64,000 nucleotides of DNA, from assembly GCA_016584495.1 (NCBI GenBank), contig WAID01000009.1:2976001-3040000 (forward strand), in the 5' to 3' direction. The position numbers were made by a program, and so were the translations under genes. How positions within the stretch are numbered: position 1 is the first letter of the stretch; each line of letters opens with the position of its first letter. This stretch comes from Celoporthe dispersa. Lineage: Eukaryota > Ascomycota > Sordariomycetes > Diaporthales > Cryphonectriaceae. Below the pieces are notes generated by a model that saw only the letters and a list, made by a program, of their open reading frames with translations, was not told the DNA's origin and ran no database searches. Shown here one piece after another: positions 21,901 to 33,542 of the stretch.

Positions 21901-24900
21901 TGAAAAGCTGGCCATCAATCAACGCAGGCTAGAAATATATGGTTCATATAGGATTTCGTAGGCTGAGGATCTCGCACAAATATCGTTCTGCAAGAGGGTT
22001 TACCGGTTTAAGCATTTGGGGAGACTTCTCTTGAAGACCGAAAAGTTAACGCAGTGTACAGTTCATCTCGGATGGTCACTGCAGAGGCTCTGCCTCGATA
22101 GGACCACACAGGGCCTTGAACGGTTCCATCGTCAATCGCAGTGATCCCATCTTCCCAATAAATATCTCGAGCCACGGCAGGTAGTGCAGTTTAGGGACAT
22201 TCAGGTCTTAATACCGTATCGTTTCCTCTCGACAAATCATGAAGTGTATAGATAGTGCTGAAGCGATCTATTCTCTCTAGATTCTATGTTGTGATGGCCT
22301 CTGTGCTTGGTCGGGGCTCATCCGAGTCAACACCCAAAGAGAGCTACACGTGCAGATAATGTGTCTTCTTCCTGCATCAATCAAACTTACTCGCGGGGCG
22401 TTTCCTCTTCTCGTGTTCGTCCGAGTGAAATTCGCATTTGCTAAACAAGCCTTCCACAAGGCGACCCCCCAGAAGTGTCCTTATCCTTATGCATCCTGTT
22501 CCACGAGGCGTAATTACAGATCGACGTATCTTGCTTTTACTATTGAACTTGAGAAAAATTACTCCAAAGGTCTCCTTGTTGGTATATATATATTTCTTGC
22601 ACTTCTCTTAGGGAATCTGCCCCTAAGCTACAAAGCCACTCCTGCTGTAACGATGAGGGTAAGAACTCTAAAATCTCGATCCAAATATCACGTCGCACAA
22701 TATCATAACTTTCTTTCATTGATCTACATATTTTACGAGACAGTTCAAAATAGCTCTAAATGCTACCCTTCTCTCACTTTCTGTTACCCGCGCAAACTGC
22801 TTAGGATCACATGTTGCCATCGGATCTCAAGGAGAGATGAATCGTATCACGTCTATCTGTCTAGCTGCCAGCAGGAGTCTGAGCTGTCCTACATTCATCA
22901 AGCCTTTTTCTTGAAAGAAAAAGAAAGAAAAGTCTGCCCCAACAATGCTCATGTGCAGCTGGCTTCCATCGCGAGGGGCCGAAGAAGCTTCGGGTAGGTT
23001 TGCAAGCATGCCTATTGCATCTGGATGGGCTTCTGAGTAGCGTTATTTGGATGCTCTGAGGTCGAGAATTCCTGGTTATTACCATTCTCATGCCGCTTGT
23101 AGAGGAGGAAGAGACTGTAACTGTAAAGGTTAAGATCCCCCTGCCCTTCCTGGCAGCACCGTGGCCCAGGTCTGATGCAATGCCGCTGCCATGTCAAAAC
23201 GAGATCAATTCCATCTGGCTACCTGAAGGAGAAGTTTCTAGCAAACTGCGTCACGTACTCGCAGCGTAGCCATAACACTGATGTACGTAACATATACCAT
23301 GAGATCTTGATAAGAATCGGTGATGGACTCCCTCGGAGCAGTTTAGACTTGTGGGTGGATCTCACTGAATCTCTCTGGCCTAAACCACCTGCAGTGCTGA
23401 ACCACCAGCTTCTACGACCCTCGAAGACCTACTATCTCTAGCCCTGCTTTTCTGGCCCTCATATATTTACAAATATACAACCAATCAACTCCATATAAAA
23501 CTGGACTTAATCTTTCAAGGTTATATATTATATCCTAAAACGCACTCGGCCCTGAACTTGACAATAATTGTATCACCATATTCTGGTGCAAAGACCTACA
23601 ACTCTGTTCTGCTCCTGAATCACGACTCACCCTGCCGATCAAACATACCGTAATCTACCACCTTCAAACCGGCCGAACGTCAACGCCTTGCTACTAAGCA
23701 GAACCAGGCAGAGGCGTCGGCTTTCTTCACCCGCCCCTTGTTGTGGCTTGGTGCGCTCGGCTCGCTTGTGAGAATTACCCCGAACCCGAACGGATTTTTT
23801 CTCTCTCTCAGTCTCCAGGCGCGCCAAGCGGCTGCCCAGCCCTTACTTTATGAGAAACAAGAGGCGCGCCTAGACTCGGGAGACTCGGTGCGCAAATCCT
23901 GCGTTCCGATGGTTCCTGGAGCCGGTCGGCCGAGAGGGAGACGATGACGTTGTCATGGCTGGACTCCGGATCCGACGTCGGTTCCAGAAGGATGTTGGCT
24001 GGATCAAGGAGGGAGAAGTTTGAGGGAAGGAGGTGGTTGAGGCTGAGACATGTTCTGAAGCAATCGTGATGCTGGGAGATTACCTTTCTTAGATGAGGAA
24101 ACTCTCCGAAGAGGGTCCAATCACCACAAACAGGCCAGCCCAGTGGCAGTCGCTGGGCCCTTCTCCGTTGTTGAGTCGGCCATGGAATAGACGATGTGGT
24201 GGCTGAAGCGTGAAAGGGAACTTCGCAGGCTGCACCTCACAATTCCTAATTGTCCGGGCCGTGCCTTTGTTTCTTGAGACGTCATGTCAGGATAGAGAAA
24301 GACACACACAAGTCCTAGTCATGCGCACGCCCGAGAGAGTACATCCCAATCTCGATTCCTGACAAATATGGCTTCTCCTGTCACCCAAATTCGGAAATAC
24401 AACAGGCTTCTCCAGCAGCTACCAGCAGGTGTTATGGGAGAACCATGCTGATGGTTGCACCGCTTTTGTCGTCCGGGCGGAGGAGATCAGCAGTACGAAT
24501 GCTTCGTGTCAGCAGCACACCCTTTCAGTGATGATCTGTCATATCTCAATTCGAGTAACAATAGCAGTCACCGTTGCAGTGTCTTCCCTCTGATGGCATG
24601 TGACTGCTGACCCTTTCGTCTCACGTATTATGTGCAAAGTGGCCTCATTTGATCTTCACCACAGCGGCGCCAGCCGGCCCACTCATACTGAACTGCCTCT
24701 TGGGTAGTAGTTGTATCTATATCGTGCGACTGAACTGTCCTTTCATTTTCTCTTTTCTGTAAAGTGGTTTAATTCTGTGGCGAGCCTCATGAAAGTGATA
24801 TTTCCTTCTCGGAGGATGGGTTTACCACTACTACTCGGTGAAGTAACCTCCGTGAAACAGCGGGATCAGAGGGGCCACAGCGCCGGATCCGGGGTGTCTT

Positions 24901-26360
24901 AGACCGGGGCAGCGGATCTCCTCTTCCCGTCTCAGGCGCTCTCCCCGCCTCAAATGCCCCCGCCACACGACGAACATACATACTACGTAGTATTAGACTG
25001 GAATTTGTTTTTCCTTTTCACCTCCTGAGACCTATCTAGACCGTGGCGCCGGACATATGTTGGAAGCCTATAAAATTATCATCGTCACCATGTCTTCCAG
25101 AAGGTAATGAATGCGGTATGTAAGACGCTGTCGTGCCGCCGGACCAAGACCGGCGGTACCCGGTCATCCGAGACGTGATGACAATGTGACCCAGTCACGA
25201 GGACAACTTTTTGGTTACTATAGCATCCGGACTGATATATCACACATTATAGCAGCAGCAAGCAGCAGCGCCTAAGAAGAGACACAGAGAGACAGAGTCG
25301 TAATGGCGGCGCTTGAGGGACCTTTTTATCACCCCCCACCCGTCCGAAGCTCCGAGTTGCTCCGGATCCAACCTTTTATGATCGCGAAGTCCTTCCTTGT
25401 GTTTCTGCCCAGCCCGCCACAAAATCCATCCCTGAAGCGGACGGCGGAATTACGAAAATGACAGGCTGTGCTCCCATTGGAGACATCACGCGGCACGTTC
25501 TGTGACTGGCTGGGGCCCCCCCTCTCCCTCATGTCAGTCTGCATTGGCGTTTGAACCCACCTCCGCCTTTTTTTTTGTGCTAGCCACACACACACACTCT
25601 TACACATGCATGCACGAGCGGAGCCACGTAGCGGCGCGCAAACTCTGGGCTGAGGCTCCTTTACGAAAGGTGAGATGGCAGAGGAGGAGGCTAAGGGACC
25701 CAAAACTTTCCACGTGCGCGGGTGCATGTGTTGCAAAGGCCTCAGACGAGGTAACAGTACTTCAGAACTACGTGGACACTAGGGCTCGAAGGGGCGGAGC
25801 TGAAAAAAAAGGCCCAGAACTATGTAGTGTTTGGTTTTTGCGTTTTGAGTAATCTAGACAGATCAGCTTTTTGGTCGCTCTGCCGCTTACTCGTGTTAGC
25901 GACACCGACAAATCGTCTATGCTTTCTAGATCGGGAAACAACAAAAATGGCGCATGGCGCATGGGCACTCTACTCTCTTGGGCGTGTGGGCGTGTGGCGT
26001 GTCACCTTGGCAGCACCATAATCGCATTGTATTAGCCAGCGAAGGTTCGATAGAAAGAACCAACCCCCCCCCACCCAGAAAGAAAAAGAGGGCACGCATG
26101 CAGGCACGCACGAACGACAAGTGAGCTGGAATCTGGGGGGCTGAGGCTGAGAGGGCTTAGGCTGCTCAGCTTACGCTTTGCCCCGCATGAATATTGGCTT
26201 GTGGTGGGCTGGACCCAAGCCCGCCAGCTCCGGAGAAATCAAGAGGTGGATCTTGTTGGCTGTGTCTTTTTATTTCTTCTTTTTTTTTTGAGATACAAGC
26301 GGTGCACACAAAAATCAGCAGGGCTGGCTGAGCTTAAGTTTGGATGGGCAATGCCATCGT

Positions 26361-26382
26361 GATGATGATGATGATGATGATG
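26361..26382. repeat. (GAT)7 microsatellite
   Basis: Seven GAT units in intergenic DNA. Confidence 0.9.
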
Positions 26383-29300
26383 TACGTGGTCAAAGCCCAT
26401 GCAAAAGTCGTCATGATCTACGCGTGACGGAGTCAGAAAACTGCCAGGCCTGAATCAGGACCAGATTCTTGTTGGTTGAAGAAGGGTGTGAACGTGTGTG
26501 TGCGCGTGTGTGTAGTGGACCAGAGGGGGGGGGGGCCATAAACAATCCCAGATCCCGAGAGACGGTGGCTACATACTATGTATGAGGCCAAAGCAGATGG
26601 CAAACAAGGCCCAGGGAGAATTGGATGAAGCAAATGTCGTCATTGTGGAAGAATAAGAGAAAAAAGGGACGGAAATCCACCGTCGGCCTCCACAACGCCA
26701 CACCGGCAGGTCGGTACTCTTCAGGGCGGCAGGCTCAGACAGGCGCTGATCAACTAAACTGATCTGCTGTCTGTCTGCGATCTGCCGCCGCCTGAACCGC
26801 CCTCTCATTGCCGGATCGGGTATGCCCTTACTCGCTCAGCGCCCAACCAGACGCCACTGATCCTGAAGATCCCGCGCCTCGGATTTCCTCATGCTTGCAT
26901 GCATGCGTCCATCCTCCGCCTCTTACTCCTCCCTCACATGCTGAAAGTCGGGGCCCAGAACATTTACTAAGACTTGTCGATATTTCATGAGGCTGGAGGA
27001 TGAGACAAAGTCGCTAGAAGGTTGATGTTTTTCTTCTTCTTCTTTTTTCTTCTCAGACATGGCTGCACTTAAGACGAAGGGATCATCACAAGAGATAAAA
27101 AAAAGAAAAAAGAGATTACAATCAATGATCCGATGTCGAGGGAGGTCAACCAAGAGACCAGCGATGGGCCTTGCGAGAATTGCCGAGGATCCCGCAGCCA
27201 GGGCCATGATTATTGTACTACTGTACAGCACTGTAACTGTAAAATGCAGGGCCAAAAGCGAGAGAGAGACCCTTGCCTTTGCCTGCGAACGACCCCTCCG
27301 GCAAGTCCCTCTGCCGCCATCCATAGGCTCAACACAACGTCATCGTTGCCGGTTTTGTGACCGCCTCGCCGCGACAGGCCGAGTCAGGCTTTTTTCCTTT
27401 CTGTTTTGTATGACGGGAGGCGACAATCTCTTGGACTGTATCACCATCACACAGGACACGTTCGCCTCGAGGTCCTCAAATAGGTCCACCTACCCACATT
27501 AAATACCCACGTAGAGACACAGAGAGACAGAAAGAGAGAGAGTGTGTGACTGTGACTGTAACTGTGACTATGCCCCAGGCAACATTCTCCCTTGGATCGT
27601 CACCCTCGTGATATATTATGTATCCTCTTTTCTTTTTTCTTCTTCTTCCCTGTTCTACCGGCTGGCAAACATCGTCGCACCCACGAGATCTCTTCCTCAC
27701 TATACTATAATAGCCCCGACGAACCTGCAGCCTTTCCGACTGCCGACCAGGCACACTCGACGAGTCAAACCCACCCGACAGAACAGACTGACTGACAGAC
27801 TGACTTGCGTGAACTGTGTTTGCTCGTGTACAACTTGTACAGTGACATCCTGTTGCAACCTACCATCAACCCTTGTGCTTAGGTTCTGGGGCAGTGGCAG
27901 GCAGGCAGGCAGTCAGCGCAGGCATCTGACACCGACATTCCGGTCCCAAACCTATCAGCTTATCCCCTCGCGTCCTCGACGTCGAACCTGTGACTCCTCC
28001 TCTTGCTCGGCTCAGCTGCCAAACCCACACACACCTAACATCGAGGCGAACGAATCAATCAATATATCCGCGCAAGGGAAAACGCCGCTCCAACACGCAA
28101 CCCCCCCCAGTTGGGCCTCAACTGATACACCTCACATGTCATAAATCCTCACCACATTTTTCTTGGATCGACTCTCTTCTTTTCCTACTTTTATCAAATC
28201 TTTTTCCGTCCTGATTCAGACCTGCCTGCCCAGGAGGGGTGGTATTCTTCCCTTTTTCTTCAGCCTGATTGATATAATAAATACTACTCACCGGCCCCCG
28301 CCCCTCGTCTGACCTGGGTCCGTGTTTGATGCTCGTTTCGTGTTTCTCCATCCCAACCTCTTTATTCCCCTCTCTCTCTCTCTATATTCCTGACAGACAA
28401 CCCGACCAACCAACCTCGACACGGCAGATGACAGGTCGTGTCTCGAATTTATTGTCTGCCTCCTCTGCATTACCACCATATCATCACATACCCTTTCTCC
28501 CAACCAGACGTCGTTACCATATCCCCACGACGGTACCATCGAACCCAACGGCACATGTGCTCGGCCCGAACTCCACATTTGGTCGGCCTCCGAATACGAA
28601 TCTCTGTTCACACTCGTCACCTGCAACATCAATCGCAGCCCTGTGGACAGCAACATCTTTCACATGCGGCCGTAATAGCAAATCCCGGACGGATACGGAT
28701 GACACCTTCACCACCCAATCACATTGTCACGTTGTAAGGGTGTCTGCCTACAGATCCCTCGCCCCGCCTCCCCCCCTCTCTTTCGGTCTCAGCAGACAAG
28801 AGAGAGAGATCCTCGGTGCATGAACCCCAGGATTACTTGCGGAGATTCGCAATTAGGAGTATCTGGGAGCCCTGTTCTGCCTACAAACCCCGCCATCTTC
28901 AATCTGCAGCCTTGGCGATCCAACTCAAAAAGAGAAAACCACAACTCTACCAAGATTCAAGGCATTTGCATCAAACCACACCACATCCCGCCGAGAAATT
29001 CCAGTTGTTCCTTCCAAATACCTGACGACAAAGGCCCTCAGCACAGAAGCACAAAGGGCATCCGCAACACCAGAACGGAACCCAAAAAACAACCTGGGGG
29101 CGCGCCATCTCTTAGACCCCGCGAATCAATCCCGCCTTATCAAATAACATCAGGCTAAGGAGGGCCGCGGCTCGTGTAATTCCTCACACCCCCTCCCTCT
29201 CCATTCGGAAACGGGACATTTTCCCCAAAGCACCTTGGCTCTCGCCCGTCCTCCCCACATTCCACGGCCCGCCGGAAAAGACCAGATCGAGGCCCTGTTC

Positions 29301-29632
29301 CTTGTGCTGTCCGGTGGCTTTCCTCTTCCAAATCGCGAATTCGACTAGAGCCTTATACGCCTGGCTCGGGCTCGGATCCCCTTGTTTCAACGAGGGAGAA
29401 GGGAAGGGGAAAAAACAGTCATCTTCGGTTCGGTTCTTGATACCAACTACCCCGGAGCGGGCAAAAAGCCCCCTTGACAGAAACACACACAAAAAAAAAG
29501 GCACCCCAGCCTGCCAGCCTCTTCCTTATTTCAACCTGGCCCCGGACCCCCGGATCATCGGTCTGTCTCAACCTGAACCTCCTTATTTTCTCTTGTCTCT
29601 CCCTTGCCGACTGTGTCTCCTGCATCGAAGAT

Positions 29633-29669
<37 letters not shown>

Positions 29670-29680
29670 GCGCACGCACA
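29633..29680. repeat. CA-rich microsatellite
   Basis: Interrupted (CA)n with a TATA interruption and CG variants, in the presumed leader of the 102-aa gene. Confidence 0.85.
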
Positions 29681-30258
29681 ACGCACGGTCATCAAATCTA
29701 CTGGACGACAGACAACCACAACATCCAACAACACATACCGTCTTTCGTATTCAAAGGGGTTCTCTAGGTCGAGACCACCCTTCCATCTCTCCACACACAA
29801 ACAGCCCTCCCCTTTCGGCAACCCCCTTACTTTACTGGGACCCCGCCGCGCCCAGGTGTGGACCAGCGGGCGCGTTCTTGTACCCACCCACAAGCCCACG
29901 AGCGCCACGGCCAGAGAGGCGTGAGAAAAGATCGTCCAGCTCTGCGACCATTACTATACATTACCTCTTACTACCCCACACTTCTCTCCTGCTACATACA
30001 TTGGATCCTTCAGGACCCACTGGCGCACACGGATCCGAACACCGGAACTGGGCCCCTTGCATGCAGCGCGCTGCCCCGGCAGAGCCACACACACCACCAC
30101 CTGCACAAATTATCCATCCCTTCCTCGGTTTCAGCCTCCCTCCGGTGCTGATACCAAGATAGAAAAAGTAAACAAACTTCCTCTCTCTCTTCTTCTCTCG
30201 CTCTTTCTCCCCCGCCCCTCTCTCTCACCTCTTCGACCATTCCATACCTCACGCCAAA

Positions 30259-30265
30259 TATAAAT
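30259..30265 (+). promoter_or_regulatory. TATA-like element upstream of the 102-aa gene
   Basis: TATAAAT 108 bp before the ATG at 30373. It would define a short-leader start site as an alternative to the long C/T-rich leader. Confidence 0.3.
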
Positions 30266-30372
30266 CTTCCTCGTCTGGATCAACCACCCGGAACAATCTT
30301 CACACAACAACAGACAATAAATAATACACACACACACACACATCCACACCCCCCCCCAAAAAAAAAATCATA

Positions 30373-30681
30373 ATGTCTTCACAACAAGCATCCCGCGACC
30401 ACTCCTGGTCCCCCGCCACAACCTCCTACTCGGCCTACCCACAATACATGATGGCCATCCCCATCGAGGACGACGACCTCACCTTTGGCGGCAAGTCCCT
30501 CTCGACCTGGTACGAGGAGGACCGCCGCCGCTACAGCGACGAGAGCTTCGACGTGCCCGACGAGCGCGGCAGGTCCAGGACCCGCGCCTATGAGATGGCG
30601 GCCCCGGCGAGCCACGGACACCACCACGGCCACCACCACAAGCACGGACACAAGCACCACAAGAAGTCGGACCAGAAATGA
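30373..30681 (+). CDS. Small conserved His-rich protein, 102 aa, function unknown
   Basis: Single exon. The ATG follows a (CA)n and an A8 run, a favourable A-rich context. The N-terminus is Ser/Tyr-rich (RDHSWSPATTSYSAYPQYMM). A conserved central block reads IPIEDDDLTFGGKSLSTWYE then EDRRRYSDESFDVPDERGRS. The C-terminus is a His/Lys/Gly tail (SHGHHHGHHHKHGHKHHKK) that could bind metal. No signal peptide or TM segment. Codon composition is GC-rich like the other real exons and the frame is clean, so I accept it despite its size. The gene has an unusually large upstream gene-free space. Function is not known to me; a metal-binding or stress role would be a guess. Confidence 0.8.
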   Translation: MSSQQASRDHSWSPATTSYSAYPQYMMAIPIEDDDLTFGGKSLSTWYEEDRRRYSDESFDVPDERGRSRTRAYEMAAPASHGHHHGHHHKHGHKHHKKSDQK

Positions 30682-33542
30682 GCGGTGAGGAACAAAAACA
30701 AAAAAATGAACCGAACCATCCTTCGCCTTCTTCGGCCTTCCCAACAACCACGCACGGCAACATAGCCTGCAGAAAAAATCCATCTCTTTCTCTCTTTCGC
30801 CACACCGCGTCTTCTTTTGATGTGGTGGACTGAGGGAAGAGAGAGAGGGTTCTGGACCATCCTGCCTTGTCCGCCAGGCGGAGCATCACCTTCTAGCTCC
30901 GGCACCAGCGAGTGGGCTCATCACGCCTGGGGCCTGGCGTTGCGCACACGCATCCATCGTCGACTTGTCCACTGTCTACCGATCTATCGTCCCCGACCAT
31001 GTCAATACTCAACCGGCGGCACCGAGACGCGACCTGATCGATCGTACGTGTCCGTGTGTATATGTACACGTGGGAGGGCGGCTGGGGTTGTACATACACA
31101 TACACAAACACACACACACACGCACGCACACTCACCCACGAGAGGTCAGACATAGAGAAGAACAATTGCATCTCGGGCGTCACAAGAAGAGGTCAAAAGA
31201 CTCGCTATACACGATAGACCGAAAGACACAAGCAAGACCATACCCATAAAGACGATATACAACAACACAACAAGGCAAAGGGAAATAGACTCGGAATATA
31301 AGTCTAGACCTAGACAATAGAGGAGGGAACGAGGGTCATATAACAGACCACACACGAAACCAAACGACTCAAAAACGAGAGTCGCGACGGCTCTGCACGG
31401 GAATTCATCAAACTCGCCTCAGAGTTTACTTCGTTCCTAGCCTCCCGCCCGCGACCATGAGAGTTGTTGTTATATACGGGTTCCCTCCCGCATCGGCTCG
31501 GCGTTTTGTTTTTCATCTTTCTCTCTCTGTCTCCAGGGCTTTGCTCTTCCCTGTTCCTCACAACTCATGAGATACCATCGTCATCCAGCGCTCTTCGTCA
31601 GTCATGTTTGTGCTTTTTGTTACCTCATATACCACAGTTGCGCTAGATTTCTTGTTTCTCTCTTTGCGCTCATGGATGGATGGTTGGATGATATATTTCC
31701 TAGGGCCCTCCATCATGTACAAGGGCCTCACCACCGCTGCATTTGCCCGTAACGCTGGGATATATAAACACATGCTCAGGTCAGCAGGGCTGAATCGTTA
31801 GAGATAGGCTTATCGTCAAGGTAGTGATAAACATAATTGGATCACACTTCAAATCATATGTTGCTGTCTGCTCTGCCATCACCGTGCCAAGTGACATTGT
31901 TTTCCCTGGCGGGGGTAGAAGATGATAAACCACCCCCCCCCGTTCCCCAATACGCAATAAGTAGTGCATGGTCACGACAATTATATTAGGACCATTTACT
32001 CTAACTCATCAAGTAAATCAGACTTTCATTTCGTGTCTCTTGACCGTCAATAAATGTCTAAGTCAGGACCATCCCTGCGGCCATTGCTGCCAGTGTCACT
32101 TTCTGCACGCATGATTTGAAGAACGCCTCTGCAGAATTTAGCTATCAGGCCAGTTTTCGTAAGGAATATGCTCAAGGAGATGCCAAAGCAGCATCGGAAG
32201 TTTGTTCAGCCCGCCCAGGAAATATTTTAATCAAGGCGGGCAATAGCGTCATAATGAATCAGGATATATAATCGGACAGGAAGAGAAACTCTAACCATGA
32301 GTGGTATTATTTATTATTCCAGAGTAATCACATGATCTACAACTGACGAACTATAGATATAAAACAACTCACTGAAGCCTTAACGCACCAACAAGAAAAG
32401 TCGTCTCTAAGGGCAGAGAAGTCACATCCCCAAGGCCTACCAGTCCACGACTCCGTGAAGTACCTCTACTAGAGCATTGTATCAATCATATGACACATGC
32501 TCAGAGCCTCAGGATGGAAAATAAAGTGGCTGTTTCCCACAAGTCATAAGATAGATACACTACGGCAGCTAGTCTGATAACATGGGTAGCCTTATTGTTT
32601 CGACTGCTGACGCGACAGCGCATAAAAGCGGCTCTTGCTGAGCTGAAAAGCGAAGACTTCTGAGGATCAGGCTCGGGGAAATAGTGATAAATAGCCTCAT
32701 GAGGACTTTCTCGAAAGTGCCCAAAGGGAATTTCAAAATTCCTGCAGCAGGCTCCACTGAAAGTCTAAAGGATACCGTACGCCCGGGGCTCAGCTCTCTT
32801 TGCAAGGCTCTTGCCCAGCTGAAGTTATAGTAAATAAGTGTGGCTGTATAGCTAAAGCATTTTAGGAAAAAGCGAAGAGGGATGTACAGGCAGCTGAACC
32901 TGTCGGGTGGGTGTGACCCATGGGTGAGTTGATAGCTGCATGTCGCTTACATCCCCGGCGTCATTTCTGTAGCCTACATTTCACGATATTAGTGGGGAAT
33001 ATTCCCTCTTCTTTTTCTGCTGAGGTAAAAGGCTCCGCATGATCTGAAAAGGGGTATGTGTGATGGAGTCCCAGAGTTGATGTAGTTCGAGACCAGAATC
33101 ATGTACGGAGGTTGCGAAGTGTCTCTCAGTTGAGCATGAACGAAGTCATACTCTCAAGTCAATTTTACATAGAAAGGTGGTTTGTGGGGAAAATAACAAA
33201 AGTAATGAATAGAATGGTAAGAAAGCAGAGTCTAAAGGGTAGTAAGAATGATCAATAGTGCAGCTGGACGGATAAGGCTGAACGAAGATCATGCGGAGTG
33301 GTGTGACTAAGGGCATGTGGTGTGCTAGAAGAAATAAAAAAAAAAGGAAAAAGGTATTGCTCGCGGTGCTTTTGTCAAAGGCAGGCTCCGGATTCCAGTC
33401 ACTTGTGGAGATAAAGATGAATATACCCGCACAGAATCCGGCACAGCTCATGGGAACCGCAGTCTGGCGCACAGCTTCTCTGCTAATTACTGAATAGTCT
33501 TCACCGTGCCTATTGCCTGTGTGGTCACAGTACAAGGTGAAG
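30682..33542. other. Intergenic spacer
   Basis: 2.9 kb without a supported gene. It contains 3' flank of the His-rich gene, a CA microsatellite (31092-31132) and, from about 31.8 kb on, AT-rich sequence with no long frame or repeat structure that I can define. Confidence 0.5.
31092..31132. repeat. CA-rich microsatellite
   Basis: Interrupted (CA)n with TACA and CG variants. Confidence 0.85.

Larger units (their letters stand above)
18172..27600. other. 9.4-kb gene-free region
   Basis: No gene I can support on either strand. It contains GT/CA microsatellites (18901-18959, 19182-19199), T-rich and A-rich tracts, a perfect 12-bp palindrome at 24981-24992, a (GAT)n tract at 26361-26382 and a G-run at about 26526-26536. 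The part from about 21.5 to 23.7 kb is more AT-rich than the rest and could hold an old degraded element, but I see no terminal repeats or transposase-like frame. The longest open frame (22350-22997) has no recognisable motif. Confidence 0.5.
27600..30372 (+). promoter_or_regulatory. Long C/T-rich promoter or leader of the 102-aa gene
   Basis: From about 27.6 kb the plus strand switches from purine-rich to strongly C-rich and G-poor and stays so up to the ATG at 30373. Such strand bias is typical of fungal transcribed leaders. An AT-rich element (GATATATTATG, about 27610) followed by a CT block sits at the switch. A candidate leader intron has a GTAAGG donor at 28734 and TCTCAG at 28792. Many short open frames with ATGs are present and would be uORFs if transcribed. 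CA microsatellites lie at 29633-29680 and 30326-30342. Frames of 286 and 165 codons here lack protein-like composition. The true transcript start is unknown. Confidence 0.4.

Noticed and set aside
22350..22997. 215-codon plus-strand open frame in the gene-free region
   Set aside because: AT-rich, no domain, signal or splice context, and composition unlike the GC-rich exons of real genes here.
21500..23700. Degraded RIP-mutated transposon
   Set aside because: AT-richer than its surroundings, but no terminal repeats, target duplications or transposase/reverse-transcriptase traces that I can point to.
27059..27502. 147-codon plus-strand frame
   Set aside because: No recognisable feature, mixed low-complexity content, just before the strand-bias switch; not supportable as a gene.
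29302..30162. 286-codon frame upstream of the small His-rich gene
   Set aside because: Runs through a CA microsatellite and C/T-rich leader; Pro/Ser/His/Leu composition follows base bias and all three frames look alike.
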